DNA of 64,000 nt from Alteromonadales bacterium alter-6D02 (GTDB lineage: Bacteria; Pseudomonadota; Gammaproteobacteria; Enterobacterales; Psychrobiaceae), in contig PIZK01000007.1 in assembly GCA_002835545.1 (NCBI GenBank), positions 48,501-112,500 on the forward strand, given 5' to 3'. Under the pieces are notes generated by a model, which worked only from the letters and a program-made list of their open reading frames with translations, searched no databases and was not told the DNA's origin. The stretch's first letter is position 1. Each line of letters starts with the position of its first letter. Below, piece after piece: positions 49,729 through 58,460 of this stretch. A program made the translations under genes and the position numbers.

Positions 49729-50535
49729 TTGCGTAAAGTATTTTATATTTCCGACGGCACAGCTATTACCGCCGAAGTGTTAGGTCATGCTGTTTTATCA
49801 CAGTTTGATACCAAGTTCGATCAAATAACTATCCCTTTTGTCGAGAGTATTGATAAAGCTCAAGAGGTCGCCAGTCAAATTAACACCAGCACCTATGAAG
49901 ATGAATTACCGTTGGTATTTCACTCTATTGTCGATGAAACAATTCGAGAAATAATCAATAGCACTGACTGTTTACCTTATGACTTTCTAAATACCTTCGT
50001 TGCCCCGTTAGAAAAACAATTAGGACTCAAAGCCGAGCCAACACTCCACCGAACCCATGGCATTGCTAATAAAGCTTATAGTGCTCGCATAGACGCTATT
50101 AACTACTCGCTTGATAACGATGATGGTATCAGTTTAAAACACCTCGATGACGCTGAAATCATCTTAGTGGGTGTTTCTCGTTGCGGTAAAACACCGAGTA
50201 GCTTATACCTTGCAATGCAGTTTGGTATTGCGACCGCTAACTACCCGTTTATTTGTCAAGATATGGACTACCTCGAACTCCCTAAAGAGTTAAAAGCGCA
50301 TAAGCATAAAATTTTTGGCTTAACTATCGATCCAAACCGCTTGCACGACATTCGAAGCCAGCGCCGTGCGAACAGCCAATACTCGTCAATGCGCCAATGT
50401 CGAATGGAAGTTAAAGAAGTAGAGATGCTCTATCGTAAAGAGCGAATCCCTTATATTGACACGACAAATTACAGTGTTGAAGAGATCACCGCGAAAATTT
50501 TAGATGTCACTGGTCACAAGCGAAAAATGTTTTAA
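49729..50535 (+). CDS. ppsR: PEP synthase regulatory protein (kinase/pyrophosphorylase, DUF299)
   Basis: Inactivates PpsA by ADP-dependent Thr phosphorylation and reactivates it by Pi-dependent dephosphorylation. The 268-aa protein starts [20 protein letters not shown] and has the P-loop-like [16 protein letters not shown] with a late [11 protein letters not shown] segment. The start codon is TTG (49729): an in-frame stop lies a few codons upstream, no ATG exists near the homologous N-terminus, and AAAAGGA is about 8 nt upstream. Divergent with ppsA, as in E. coli. Confidence 0.95.
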   Translation: MRKVFYISDGTAITAEVLGHAVLSQFDTKFDQITIPFVESIDKAQEVASQINTSTYEDELPLVFHSIVDETIREIINSTDCLPYDFLNTFVAPLEKQLGLKAEPTLHRTHGIANKAYSARIDAINYSLDNDDGISLKHLDDAEIILVGVSRCGKTPSSLYLAMQFGIATANYPFICQDMDYLELPKELKAHKHKIFGLTIDPNRLHDIRSQRRANSQYSSMRQCRMEVKEVEMLYRKERIPYIDTTNYSVEEITAKILDVTGHKRKMF

Positions 50536-50673
50536 TACCAATATATTCTTGGCTATACATAATAATTTCGTTTTATTACCACAATTCGTGCCTTTGCCCT
50601 TTAACTGCGACTAGCTTTGGGCTAAGGTAGCGGCAGCATTCAATTATAAGAAAATTTAGACGAAGTAATAATC

Positions 50674-51729
50674 ATGTCAATTAAAACCGATGAATTAAGA
50701 ACTACCTATATCGATCAGGTAATTACCCCGAGCCAATTGGCCAGTGAGTTTCCTTTATCAGAAGAAGGGGCCAATCAACTGATCAATAGCCGTCGTGAGA
50801 TTGAAGCTGTCATTAACGGCCAAGATAAGCGTTTATTGGTTATTGTAGGACCTTGTTCGATTCATGACACTGAAGCGGCACTTGATTACGCCCGACGCCT
50901 AAAAGTGTTACAAGAACAATATAAAGAATCACTTGTCATCGCGATGCGTGTTTATTTTGAAAAACCACGTACCATAGTTGGTTGGAAGGGATTAATCAGC
51001 GACCCAGATTTGAACGGTAAATATCAAGCCAATAAAGGATTACGCCTAGCCCGTGGCCTTTTAGTTGAACTGACTGAGATGGGACTCCCAATAGCAACCG
51101 AATTCTTAGACATGGTGAATGGGCAATATATTGCCGATCTAGTGAGTTGGGGCGCAATTGGTGCACGTACCACAGAAAGTCAGATTCACCGTGAAATGGC
51201 CTCAGCTCTGTCATGCCCTGTCGGTTTTAAAAATGGCACTGATGGCAATACAAAAATCGCGATTGACGCAGTGAGGGCATCACGTGAAGCCCATATTTTC
51301 TATTCACCAGATAAAGATGGCTTAATGACTGTTTATCGCACACATGGTAACCCATTTGGCCATGTTATTCTGCGTGGTGGTAAAACGCCTAACTACAGTA
51401 AAGAGCATGTAACGGCGGCTTGTGATCAACTTGCAGCAGCTAATTTAATGCCATCTGTCGTGATTGATTTTAGTCACGGTAATAGCCAGAAAGAACACAA
51501 GAATCAATTAAGTGTTGCGCAAGATGTGATGCAACAAATGCGTGCTGGAAGCATGCAGGTTGCTGGTATCATGGCAGAGAGCTTTATTGAGGAAGGTAAC
51601 CAAGCCGTAATCGAGGGTCAGCCTCTTGTCTACGGACAGAGTATTACAGATGCCTGTATTGACTGGAAAGATACCGAACAATTAGTTGCAGACTTGGCCT
51701 CTGCTGCAAAAGATCGTATGGCACTATAA
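50674..51729 (+). CDS. 3-deoxy-7-phosphoheptulonate (DAHP) synthase
   Basis: First enzyme of the shikimate pathway; condenses PEP with erythrose-4-phosphate. The 351-aa class I enzyme has VGPCSIHD, MRVYFEKPRT, GARTTESQIHREMASALS and VIDFSHGNSQK, with catalytic and metal-binding residues intact. Synteny ppsA-ppsR-DAHP synthase matches aroH of E. coli, but the isozyme type (Phe-, Tyr- or Trp-sensitive) is not decided. PEP from PpsA is its substrate, so the linkage is functional. A terminator follows. Confidence 0.95.
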   Translation: MSIKTDELRTTYIDQVITPSQLASEFPLSEEGANQLINSRREIEAVINGQDKRLLVIVGPCSIHDTEAALDYARRLKVLQEQYKESLVIAMRVYFEKPRTIVGWKGLISDPDLNGKYQANKGLRLARGLLVELTEMGLPIATEFLDMVNGQYIADLVSWGAIGARTTESQIHREMASALSCPVGFKNGTDGNTKIAIDAVRASREAHIFYSPDKDGLMTVYRTHGNPFGHVILRGGKTPNYSKEHVTAACDQLAAANLMPSVVIDFSHGNSQKEHKNQLSVAQDVMQQMRAGSMQVAGIMAESFIEEGNQAVIEGQPLVYGQSITDACIDWKDTEQLVADLASAAKDRMAL

Positions 51730-51750
51730 ATATTAAAAAGCACCGTTAAT

Positions 51751-51780
51751 AAAAAGCTCAGCAACTGCTGAGCTTTTTTT
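51751..51780 (+). terminator. Rho-independent terminator of the DAHP synthase gene
   Basis: AAAAAGCTCAGC (51751-51762) pairs with GCTGAGCTTTTT (51767-51778), loop AACT, with further T residues. Confidence 0.93.
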
Positions 51781-51797
51781 ATGGCCTAATAAATCTG

Positions 51798-52556
51798 TTA
51801 AGCTGGGTTATCAATATCAATAAATTCAACATCAACACCAAGTTCAACGGCCAAATGCTCACCTAACGCCTTAGCCCCATAGCGCTCAGTAGCATGATGA
51901 CCTGCCGCAAAAAATGCGATGTCGTACTCTCGTGCTAAGTGAATCGTTTGCTCTGATACTTCACCACTAATAAATGCATCAATGCCCTGCTCACCAGCCA
52001 TTTCGATAAAGCTCTGACCACCACCACTGCACCAGGCAATAGTTTTAATGACTTTATCTTTAGCGCCTTCAATTAACGGTTCTCGCCCTAATTGCTGCGC
52101 AATTACGCTTCCTAATTCGGTTACTGTTTTTGCTTTGACCAAGCGCCCTTTAACAGCAACACTTTGAGGATTCCCAAGTTCTAGCCCTTCAACCGCTGTA
52201 ATATCAAATAACTTTGCCAGCTGTGCGTTGTTACCCAACGTTGGATGTATGTCTAGCGGTAGGTGGTAAGCAATTAAATTAATATCAGCATTAAGAAGCG
52301 CTTTAATACGACGCTTTTTAAGTGAGGTAATGGTTTGATTTTCACCTTTCCAAAAGTAACCATGATGAACTAACAATGTATCTGCACCAGCAGCAATAGC
52401 TGCATCAATAAGTGCTTGAGAAGCTGTTACACCGGTAACAATTTTTTTTATATCATTAGCCCCTTCAACTTGAAGACCATTTGGACAATAGTCTTTAATT
52501 TGTTGAGGTTTTAATAAATCATCAAGGTAGGTTAGTAATTGATTGCGTTCTAGCAT
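51798..52556 (-). CDS. Nif3-like dinuclear metal-centre protein YbgI
   Basis: A 252-aa member of the NIF3/YbgI family, which forms hexameric rings with a dimetal site. Metal ligands are in LLVHHGYFWKG, AYHLPLDIHP and HHATERYG, and DYCPNGLQVEG is the N-terminal signature. A GTP cyclohydrolase-like role has been proposed, but the function is unsettled. The gene is monocistronic, converging on the DAHP synthase terminator. Confidence 0.93.
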   Translation of the reverse strand: MLERNQLLTYLDDLLKPQQIKDYCPNGLQVEGANDIKKIVTGVTASQALIDAAIAAGADTLLVHHGYFWKGENQTITSLKKRRIKALLNADINLIAYHLPLDIHPTLGNNAQLAKLFDITAVEGLELGNPQSVAVKGRLVKAKTVTELGSVIAQQLGREPLIEGAKDKVIKTIAWCSGGGQSFIEMAGEQGIDAFISGEVSEQTIHLAREYDIAFFAAGHHATERYGAKALGEHLAVELGVDVEFIDIDNPA

Positions 52557-52703
52557 AATGAGTCAAAACTCTATTAATAATAGTAATAACGCATTGTAAC
52601 AAACAATTAATCACAGTTTGGTGAATTTTTTAGTCAAAGACTTAATTACGCAAATGAGCTGCGAGATGCAAACCCATCAATGATAAACCTTTATCTCTGA
52701 CAC

Positions 52704-52728
52704 AAAAAAGGGACCCGAAGGTCCCTTT
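52704..52728 (-). terminator. Rho-independent terminator of rplT
   Basis: AAAGGGACC (52707-52715) pairs with GGTCCCTTT (52720-52728), loop CGAA. The minus-strand reading ends in TTTTTTG. Confidence 0.92.
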
Positions 52729-52763
52729 CAAACTTGAAGTGTTAACCCTAAGGTTAAACTAAC

Positions 52764-53117
52764 TTAAAGTGCAGATTTCGCTTTTTCTACAAGTACGCTG
52801 AATGCGTGCTTATCGAATACTGCGATATCAGCTAGGATCTTACGATCGATCTCAATAGATGCTTTCTTAAGACCGTTGATGAAACGGCTGTAAGACATAC
52901 CATTTTGACGAGAAGCAGCGTTAATACGTGCAATCCATAATTGACGGAATTGACGTTTACGTTGACGACGGTCACGGTAAGCATATTGACCAGCTTTAGT
53001 TACAGCTTGGAACGCTACGCGATAAACACGTGAACGTGCACCGTAATAACCTTTAGCTTGCTTTAAAACTTTCTTGTGGCTCGCGCGAGCCTGTACACCA
53101 CGTTTTACTCTAGGCAT
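52764..53117 (-). CDS. rplT: 50S ribosomal protein L20
   Basis: A 117-aa protein starting [20 protein letters not shown], with [20 protein letters not shown], almost identical to E. coli L20. It is an early large-subunit assembly protein and, in other bacteria, represses translation of rpmI-rplT by binding their leader. It follows rpmI by 22 nt. Unlike in E. coli, pheST does not follow; the next gene is ybgI after a terminator. Confidence 0.98.
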   Translation of the reverse strand: MPRVKRGVQARASHKKVLKQAKGYYGARSRVYRVAFQAVTKAGQYAYRDRRQRKRQFRQLWIARINAASRQNGMSYSRFINGLKKASIEIDRKILADIAVFDKHAFSVLVEKAKSAL

Positions 53118-53139
53118 TGTTCAAATTCTCCAGTAAGTT

Positions 53140-53337
53140 CTATGCGAAAGGAAGCATGCGATTGATTGAAGGAACGTCCACTTTATGGATCATACCTTTA
53201 GAACGCAATTGACGCTTACGCTTAGTGCTTTTCTTTGTCAGGATGTGACGAAGATGGTTATGTTTGAATTTGAAGCCACCAGAACCCGTTTTCTTGAAAC
53301 GTTTTGCGGCGCCTTTGTTAGATTTCATCTTAGGCAT
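53140..53337 (-). CDS. rpmI: 50S ribosomal protein L35
   Basis: A 65-aa basic protein, [20 protein letters not shown], with the conserved [15 protein letters not shown]. The ATG at 53337 is fixed by the family N-terminus; a longer frame reaching 53427 is not real. The gene lies 105 nt after infC across a large hairpin that may carry L20-dependent control. Confidence 0.97.
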   Translation of the reverse strand: MPKMKSNKGAAKRFKKTGSGGFKFKHNHLRHILTKKSTKRKRQLRSKGMIHKVDVPSINRMLPFA

Positions 53338-53389
53338 TGTTAAATCTTCTACTTCGCATTGGGTTAATAATATATAGCAAGGCGTACAA

Positions 53390-53423
53390 AATTTGGCTAC
53401 CGACCGAAGTTGGTAGCCAATTT
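53390..53423 (-). promoter_or_regulatory. Hairpin between infC and rpmI (possible L20-leader/partial terminator)
   Basis: TTGGCTACC (53393-53401) pairs with GGTAGCCAA (53412-53420), extended by AAATT pairing with one bulge. On the minus strand it lies between infC and rpmI and is followed by a short T-rich run. The position matches the region where E. coli L20 regulates rpmI-rplT, but the pseudoknot is not demonstrated. Confidence 0.5.
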
Positions 53424-53442
53424 GCAACTTGAATTGCCCTAA

Positions 53443-53985
53443 CTATTTCTTTTTCGGTGCAAGTACCATCACCATTTGGCGACCTTCCATTGAAGGAAAG
53501 GACTCCACATTAGCTAGTTCAACTAAATCATCTTTAATTCGATTCAATAATTGGCTACCTAAGTTTTGGTGTGCCATCTCACGACCACGGAAACGCAGCG
53601 TTACTTTTGCTTTGTTGCCGTCTTCAAGAAAGCGAGTCAGGTTGCGTAGTTTTACCTGATAGTCGCCTTCGTCAGTTCCAGGACGGAATTTAACTTCCTT
53701 AACCTGAATCTGTTTATTTTTCTTACGCTGCTCTTTTTCATTTTTAGCTTTTTCAAAAATGAATTTACCGTAGTCCATAACACGACATACTGGCGGCTGG
53801 GCATTTGGGCTAATTTCTACCAAGTCTAGGTTGGCTTCTTCAGCAGATGCCATCGCTTCACGTAATGAAACAATACCTACAGGTTGACCGTCTGCGTCCG
53901 TTAAACGAACTTCGCTAGCGGTAATTTCACCGTTTATTTGGTGCAAATTCTTTTTTTGCACTTGTCCTCTTCTTGCGCCTTTAAT
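53443..53985 (-). CDS. infC: Translation initiation factor IF-3, with ATT start codon
   Basis: Binds the 30S subunit and proofreads initiator tRNA and start codons. The protein ends in [10 protein letters not shown] and has the conserved core [12 protein letters not shown] and [13 protein letters not shown]. The start is placed at ATT (53985): it follows GGAGG by an ideal distance and yields [10 protein letters not shown], aligning with the MKGGKRV start of E. coli IF-3 and giving 180 aa, the E. coli length. IF-3 represses its own mRNA at an AUU codon. The start is 3 nt after the thrS stop. Confidence 0.93.
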   Translation of the reverse strand: MKGARRGQVQKKNLHQINGEITASEVRLTDADGQPVGIVSLREAMASAEEANLDLVEISPNAQPPVCRVMDYGKFIFEKAKNEKEQRKKNKQIQVKEVKFRPGTDEGDYQVKLRNLTRFLEDGNKAKVTLRFRGREMAHQNLGSQLLNRIKDDLVELANVESFPSMEGRQMVMVLAPKKK

Positions 53986-53988
53986 CTG

Positions 53989-55923
53989 TTATTCCTCCAG
54001 TTGTTTAAGACTACGGCTGTTGATCTCTTGTGTAAGTGAGTTGATGAATGTCTCAACAGACATTTTTCCTAAATCAACCCCTTTACGAGTTCGAACAGCA
54101 ATTTCTTGCGCTTCTACCTCTTTATCACCAATAACAATTTGGTAAGGTACACGCTTTAAAGTATGTTCACGAATTTTAAAGCCTATTTTCTCATTTCTCA
54201 AGTCCGCTTTGGCTCTAATTCCACTAGATTTCAATTTATTTACGATATCTGTGACATATTGGCTCTGTTTATCGGTAATATTCATCACTACAACCTGAGT
54301 TGGTGATAACCACGTCGGAAATAATCCCGCGTACTCTTCGATAAGAATACCAATAAAACGTTCTAGCGACCCCAGAATTGCACGGTGAATCATCACTGGT
54401 GTATGACGTTCGTTATCTTCAGCAACAAAAGTTGCGTCTAAACGACCCGGCATTGAGAAATCAAGCTGTATTGTACCACATTGCCATGCACGACCTAAAC
54501 AGTCATGTAAGGTAAATTCAATTTTAGGGCCATAAAAAGCACCTTCGCCCGGTTGCAATTCATAATCCAGGTTATTTTGCTCTAGTGCTTCACGTAATGA
54601 CTTTTCAGCATTATCCCACACTTCATCACTGCCTACACGCTGCTCTGGGCGAGTCGAGAGTTTGATAGCGATGTCTTCAAAGCCAAATGTTTCATAACAG
54701 TCAAAGACCATTTTGATACAATCTGTCACTTCAGCTAAGATTTGCTCATCAGTACAGAAGATATGGGCATCATCTTGCGTAAAGGCACGCACTCGCATTA
54801 AACCGTGCAATGCGCCCGATGGTTCATTACGGTGACAAGAACCAAACTCAGCCATGCGCAGTGGTAAATCACGGTATGATTTTAAACCTTGGTTGAAAAT
54901 TTGAACATGACCGGGACAGTTCATCGGTTTAATTGCATAATCACGTGCTTCACTATGTGTAGTGAACATGCCATCACTGTATTTATCCCAATGGCCTGAT
55001 TTTTCCCACATACAGCGGTCCATAATTTGTGGACCTTTAACTTCTTGGTAATCGTACTGAGATAACTTCTCACGGATAAAGTCTTCCAATTCACGGAATA
55101 CTGTCCAACCATCGTTATGCCAAAACACCATACCCGGCGCTTCTTCTTGCATGTGGTATAAATCTAAATGCTTACCAATTTTACGGTGGTCACGTTTTTC
55201 AGCTTCTTCTAAACGCTTTAAGTATGCTTTTAGTGCTTTTTTATCCGCCCAAGCAGTACCATAAACACGTTGTAGCATTTTATTTTTAGAATCACCACGC
55301 CAGTATGCACCAGCCACTTTCATAATTTTAAAATGCTGACAATGTTTCATGTTTGGCACGTGAGGGCCACGACACATATCGATATATTCTTCATGATGGT
55401 ATAAACCTGGACGCGCGTCTGGGTCAATGCCATCTATAATTTCTAATTTGTAGTTTTCACCGCGCTCTTCAAAAACTGCACGTGCTTCATCTACTGATAC
55501 TTTTTTACGTACCACTTCGTAACCAGTTTTAGCTAACTTAAGCATATGCTTTTCTAGCTTTGCTAAATCTTCGGTGGTTAATGAATGCTCCATATCAATG
55601 TCATAGTAAAAGCCATTATCGATAGTAGGACCAATCGCCATTTTGGCATCAGGCCAAAGTTGCTTAACCGCATGACCAATTAAGTGGGCACAAGAGTGGC
55701 GAATAATTTCTACACCATCTTCATCTTTAGCGGTAATAATCGATACAGACGCATCAGTTTCGATTAATTCACAAGCATCAACACGCTCGCCGTTAATTCG
55801 ACCGGCAACACAAGCTTTCGCTAAACCAGGACCAATATCGTTGGCGATATCCATAATTGAAACAGCATGTTCGAACGAACGTTGACTACCGTCAGGCAGT
55901 GTAATTGTAACTGGAGTATTCAT
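53989..55923 (-). CDS. thrS: Threonine-tRNA ligase
   Basis: Class II synthetase charging tRNA-Thr. The 644-aa protein has a TGS domain, an editing domain with the [11 protein letters not shown] zinc/editing motif, class II core [11 protein letters not shown] with a Zn ligand Cys, and the C-terminal anticodon domain ([19 protein letters not shown]). It is followed by infC with a 3-nt gap. A structured leader of about 139 nt contains two anticodon-like arms, consistent with autoregulation as in E. coli. Confidence 0.97.
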   Translation of the reverse strand: MNTPVTITLPDGSQRSFEHAVSIMDIANDIGPGLAKACVAGRINGERVDACELIETDASVSIITAKDEDGVEIIRHSCAHLIGHAVKQLWPDAKMAIGPTIDNGFYYDIDMEHSLTTEDLAKLEKHMLKLAKTGYEVVRKKVSVDEARAVFEERGENYKLEIIDGIDPDARPGLYHHEEYIDMCRGPHVPNMKHCQHFKIMKVAGAYWRGDSKNKMLQRVYGTAWADKKALKAYLKRLEEAEKRDHRKIGKHLDLYHMQEEAPGMVFWHNDGWTVFRELEDFIREKLSQYDYQEVKGPQIMDRCMWEKSGHWDKYSDGMFTTHSEARDYAIKPMNCPGHVQIFNQGLKSYRDLPLRMAEFGSCHRNEPSGALHGLMRVRAFTQDDAHIFCTDEQILAEVTDCIKMVFDCYETFGFEDIAIKLSTRPEQRVGSDEVWDNAEKSLREALEQNNLDYELQPGEGAFYGPKIEFTLHDCLGRAWQCGTIQLDFSMPGRLDATFVAEDNERHTPVMIHRAILGSLERFIGILIEEYAGLFPTWLSPTQVVVMNITDKQSQYVTDIVNKLKSSGIRAKADLRNEKIGFKIREHTLKRVPYQIVIGDKEVEAQEIAVRTRKGVDLGKMSVETFINSLTQEINSRSLKQLEE

Positions 55924-56062
55924 TAAAAAGTCTTCCTAAACAGTGGTGACCTATACCAAAGATCACATGTTAATTTAAATTTAAACGTTGTGCTAAGAAA
56001 TAGTTAAGAATTAGCACTTAAAAAATCCCTTAAAACCTCCAAACGTAGGAGTCATTTAAGGG
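55924..56062 (-). ncRNA. thrS leader with tRNA-Thr anticodon-arm mimics
   Basis: Read 5'-3' on the minus strand, the leader opens with a hairpin CCCTTAAA/TTTAAGGG enclosing CTCC/GGAG around the 7-nt loop UACGUUU (56041-56047). A middle hairpin GTGCTAA/TTAGCAC (55990-55996 with 56011-56017) follows, then GUGAUCU/AGGUCAC (55960-55966 with 55946-55952) with 7-nt loop UUGGUAU. Both anticodon-like loops carry Thr anticodons (CGU, GGU) at loop positions 3-5. The second hairpin lies directly upstream of AGGAAG and the ATG, as domain 2 does in the E. coli thrS operator. Confidence 0.8.
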
Positions 56063-56068
56063 CGGCTT

Positions 56069-56097
56069 ATTCTACCCTATTGATATAATATCGACAA
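56069..56097 (-). promoter_or_regulatory. thrS promoter
   Basis: TTGTCG (56092-56097) and TAGAAT (56069-56074), spacing 17 nt. The predicted start, near 56062, coincides with the first base of the leader hairpin. Confidence 0.7.
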
Positions 56098-56158
56098 TTA
56101 TTTATCCAATAATTCAACTTGTTGTTATTTTGATTCTTAAATGCCGTTCATCGGACAT

Positions 56159-56197
56159 AAAAAAACCCTAGGTTAATTTTCACTAACCTAGGGTTTT
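56159..56197 (-). terminator. Rho-independent terminator of deaD
   Basis: A 14-bp stem AAAACCCTAGGTTA (56162-56175) with TAACCTAGGGTTTT (56184-56197). The minus-strand reading is followed by a run of seven T. Confidence 0.93.
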
Positions 56198-56219
56198 ATT
56201 AAAGTAAAGTTAAGCGTAA

Positions 56220-58103
56220 TTACTTATCGTTGCGATCACGACGTGGACCACGATTGTCACGTTGACCACCGCGAGAGTCATTGCGTTGACCACGATGACC
56301 GCGAGAGTCATTGCGTTGACCGCGATGACCACCGCGCTCATTACGGTTACCACCGTCGCGACGTTGGCCGCCACCATCACGACCACCTTCACGGCTGTTA
56401 CGACGAGGGCGATCGTCTGGTAACGTACCAGATTGAAGTTTAGTCAGCTTCATTGCTTTAGAACAAACGAACGCTTTGTAAAGGTGATCCATAGTTTCTT
56501 TTGGCATATCAGATGGTAGTTCTACCGTCGTATAGCTATCGTGTAAACGAATACCACCAATGTATTGGCTGTCTAAGTTACCTTCGTTAGCAATCGCGCC
56601 AACAATGTTCTTCACTTGAACACCATCAGCACGGCCTACTTCAATACGGAATGTGTCCATGTTGATGTTTTGACGTGGTTGGCGAGCACCACGTTCACGA
56701 CCGCGCTCGTTATCACGACCACCACGCTCACGACCACGATCGTTATCACGGTCATCACGTTCACGGCGCTCACGACGAGGTGGCTCAGGCTCAAGTTGTA
56801 ACGGCTTATCTTTTTGTGCCATGAATAATAGCGCTGCCGCTAATTCTTCAACCGTTGCTTCATCTTCGGCTGCAATCGTTTGACTTAATTCACGGTAGAA
56901 GGCTAAATCTTCTGATTTAATTACTTTATCAAGTGTTTCACGGAATGTTTCGATACGTTTAGCTGAAATATCATCACGTGATGGCAAAGACATTTCTGCA
57001 ACACGCTGACGAGTTAGCTTCTCGATAGTGTATAGCATACGCTTTTCACGTGGTGCTACGAATAAGATTGCGTTACCACTACGCCCTGCTCGACCAGTAC
57101 GACCGATACGGTGAACATATGACTCGGCATCATAAGGAATATCATAGTTAATAACTAAATCTAAACGCGGAACATCAAGACCACGAGCAGCAACATCCGT
57201 TGCAACTAGGATATCTAAGCCACCATTTTTGAGTCGATTAATTGTTCGTTCACGTAATTGCTGCGTCATGTCTCCATTGATTGCAGCAGCACTGTAACCA
57301 CGAGCTTCTAATTTCTCTGCAATTTCAACGGTCATTGTCTTAGTACGAGAGAAAATAATCACGCCATCATAAGTTTCAGTTTCTAAGATACGTGTTAAAG
57401 CTTCCATCTTAGTGTTACCACGAACAAACCAGTAACGTTGATCGATATTTTCGACAGTTGCTGTTTTCGCTTCGATCTTAATAAACTCAGGGTTATTCAT
57501 ATAGCTATTACCAATGCGTTTGATTGCATCCGGCATAGTCGCAGAAAATAGCGCTGTTTGTTTATCTTTCGGCGTTGCAGCCATCATCGTTTCTACATCA
57601 TCAATAAAGCCCATGCGTAGCATTTCATCAGCTTCATCAAGAACCATTGCTTTAACGTTATCAAGCTTTAACGTGCCACGGTTTAAATGGTCTAATAGAC
57701 GACCTGGAGTACCAACGATTACTTGTGGACCACGTTTTAGCGCTTTAATTTGCAGTGGGTAAGCTTGACCGCCATATATCGGTAATACATGGAAACCTTT
57801 AATGTAACGAGAGTATGCTTGGAATGCTTCAGCAACCTGAATTGCTAACTCACGTGTTGGTGCCATTACTAAGATTTGTGGTTGCGCTAAGTCAACATCA
57901 ATATTCGTTAATAAAGGCAATGCAAAAGCAGCTGTTTTACCAGTACCCGTTTGTGCCAATGCCATGACATCCTTGCCTTTTAGCATATGAGGAATAGCAG
58001 CTGCCTGCACTGGTGAAGGACGCTCATATCCTAAATCTGCTAGTGCTTTATGAAGTGGCTGAGCTAGCTCTAAATCGCTAAAGGTGATGGTCGTATCTGA
58101 CAT
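56220..58103 (-). CDS. deaD: DEAD-box RNA helicase DeaD (CsdA)
   Basis: ATP-dependent RNA helicase for ribosome assembly and RNA decay, important at low temperature. The 627-aa protein has AQTGTGKTAA (motif I), VLDEADEML (motif II), FSATMP (motif III) and HRIGRTGRAG (motif VI). An RNA-binding domain (RIEVGRADGVQVKNIVGAIA, about residues 490-560) and a Gly/Arg/Asn-rich tail (repeated RGQRNDSRG) follow. The size and RRM-like region fit DeaD rather than RhlB, RhlE or SrmB. No clear ribosome site precedes the ATG. Confidence 0.95.
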   Translation of the reverse strand: MSDTTITFSDLELAQPLHKALADLGYERPSPVQAAAIPHMLKGKDVMALAQTGTGKTAAFALPLLTNIDVDLAQPQILVMAPTRELAIQVAEAFQAYSRYIKGFHVLPIYGGQAYPLQIKALKRGPQVIVGTPGRLLDHLNRGTLKLDNVKAMVLDEADEMLRMGFIDDVETMMAATPKDKQTALFSATMPDAIKRIGNSYMNNPEFIKIEAKTATVENIDQRYWFVRGNTKMEALTRILETETYDGVIIFSRTKTMTVEIAEKLEARGYSAAAINGDMTQQLRERTINRLKNGGLDILVATDVAARGLDVPRLDLVINYDIPYDAESYVHRIGRTGRAGRSGNAILFVAPREKRMLYTIEKLTRQRVAEMSLPSRDDISAKRIETFRETLDKVIKSEDLAFYRELSQTIAAEDEATVEELAAALLFMAQKDKPLQLEPEPPRRERRERDDRDNDRGRERGGRDNERGRERGARQPRQNINMDTFRIEVGRADGVQVKNIVGAIANEGNLDSQYIGGIRLHDSYTTVELPSDMPKETMDHLYKAFVCSKAMKLTKLQSGTLPDDRPRRNSREGGRDGGGQRRDGGNRNERGGHRGQRNDSRGHRGQRNDSRGGQRDNRGPRRDRNDK

Positions 58104-58460
58104 ATTATAAGGGTACCGACTTGAAAAAAAGGGCGCAAATTATAACCCCATATTTACTTGGTGAATAGTTATAATTTAATTTATTTGATGCTGCGCACTA
58201 AATATAGCAGTAATTCACCAATTTTTTGAATAAAAAGTGCTCAGCCGGTCATTTATCAATAAACTTTCTTTCTCAAGCGATAACGGCCCCACCCTGTCTA
58301 AAGAGAGATGCGACCATAAACTGTTAACTAACATCTATCAATATAAGCAGTATTGGCACTTACTGTTCGAAAAATATTGTAGTAGACTACATAACAACAG
58401 ACTAATAAAATTTAATTTATAGCACTTTAATATTAGACCAACGATAATAAGGTTACCAGT
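58104..58460. other. Divergent deaD-FapA intergenic region
   Basis: 357 bp without a convincing gene. On the minus strand a TATAAT box (58139-58144) lies about 35 nt before deaD, with a GC-rich discriminator, and is a probable deaD promoter; its -35 element is weak. The plus-strand FapA gene has a poor ribosome site (ATAAGGTTACC) and no obvious promoter. A 61-codon open frame at 58237-58422 is not supported. Confidence 0.55.

Noticed and set aside
50533..50560. Short AATACCAAT string after ppsR as a repeat end
   Set aside because: Only nine bases match the MITE-like terminus and no internal repeat sequence follows.
55940..55970. TGTGA...TCAC motif upstream of thrS as a CRP site
   Set aside because: Half-sites are 13 nt apart instead of 6; the symmetry is better explained by the RNA anticodon-arm hairpin in the transcribed leader.
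58237..58422. 61-codon open frame upstream of the FapA gene
   Set aside because: No recognisable domain or clear ribosome site, and its A+T-rich sequence overlaps the likely deaD promoter side.
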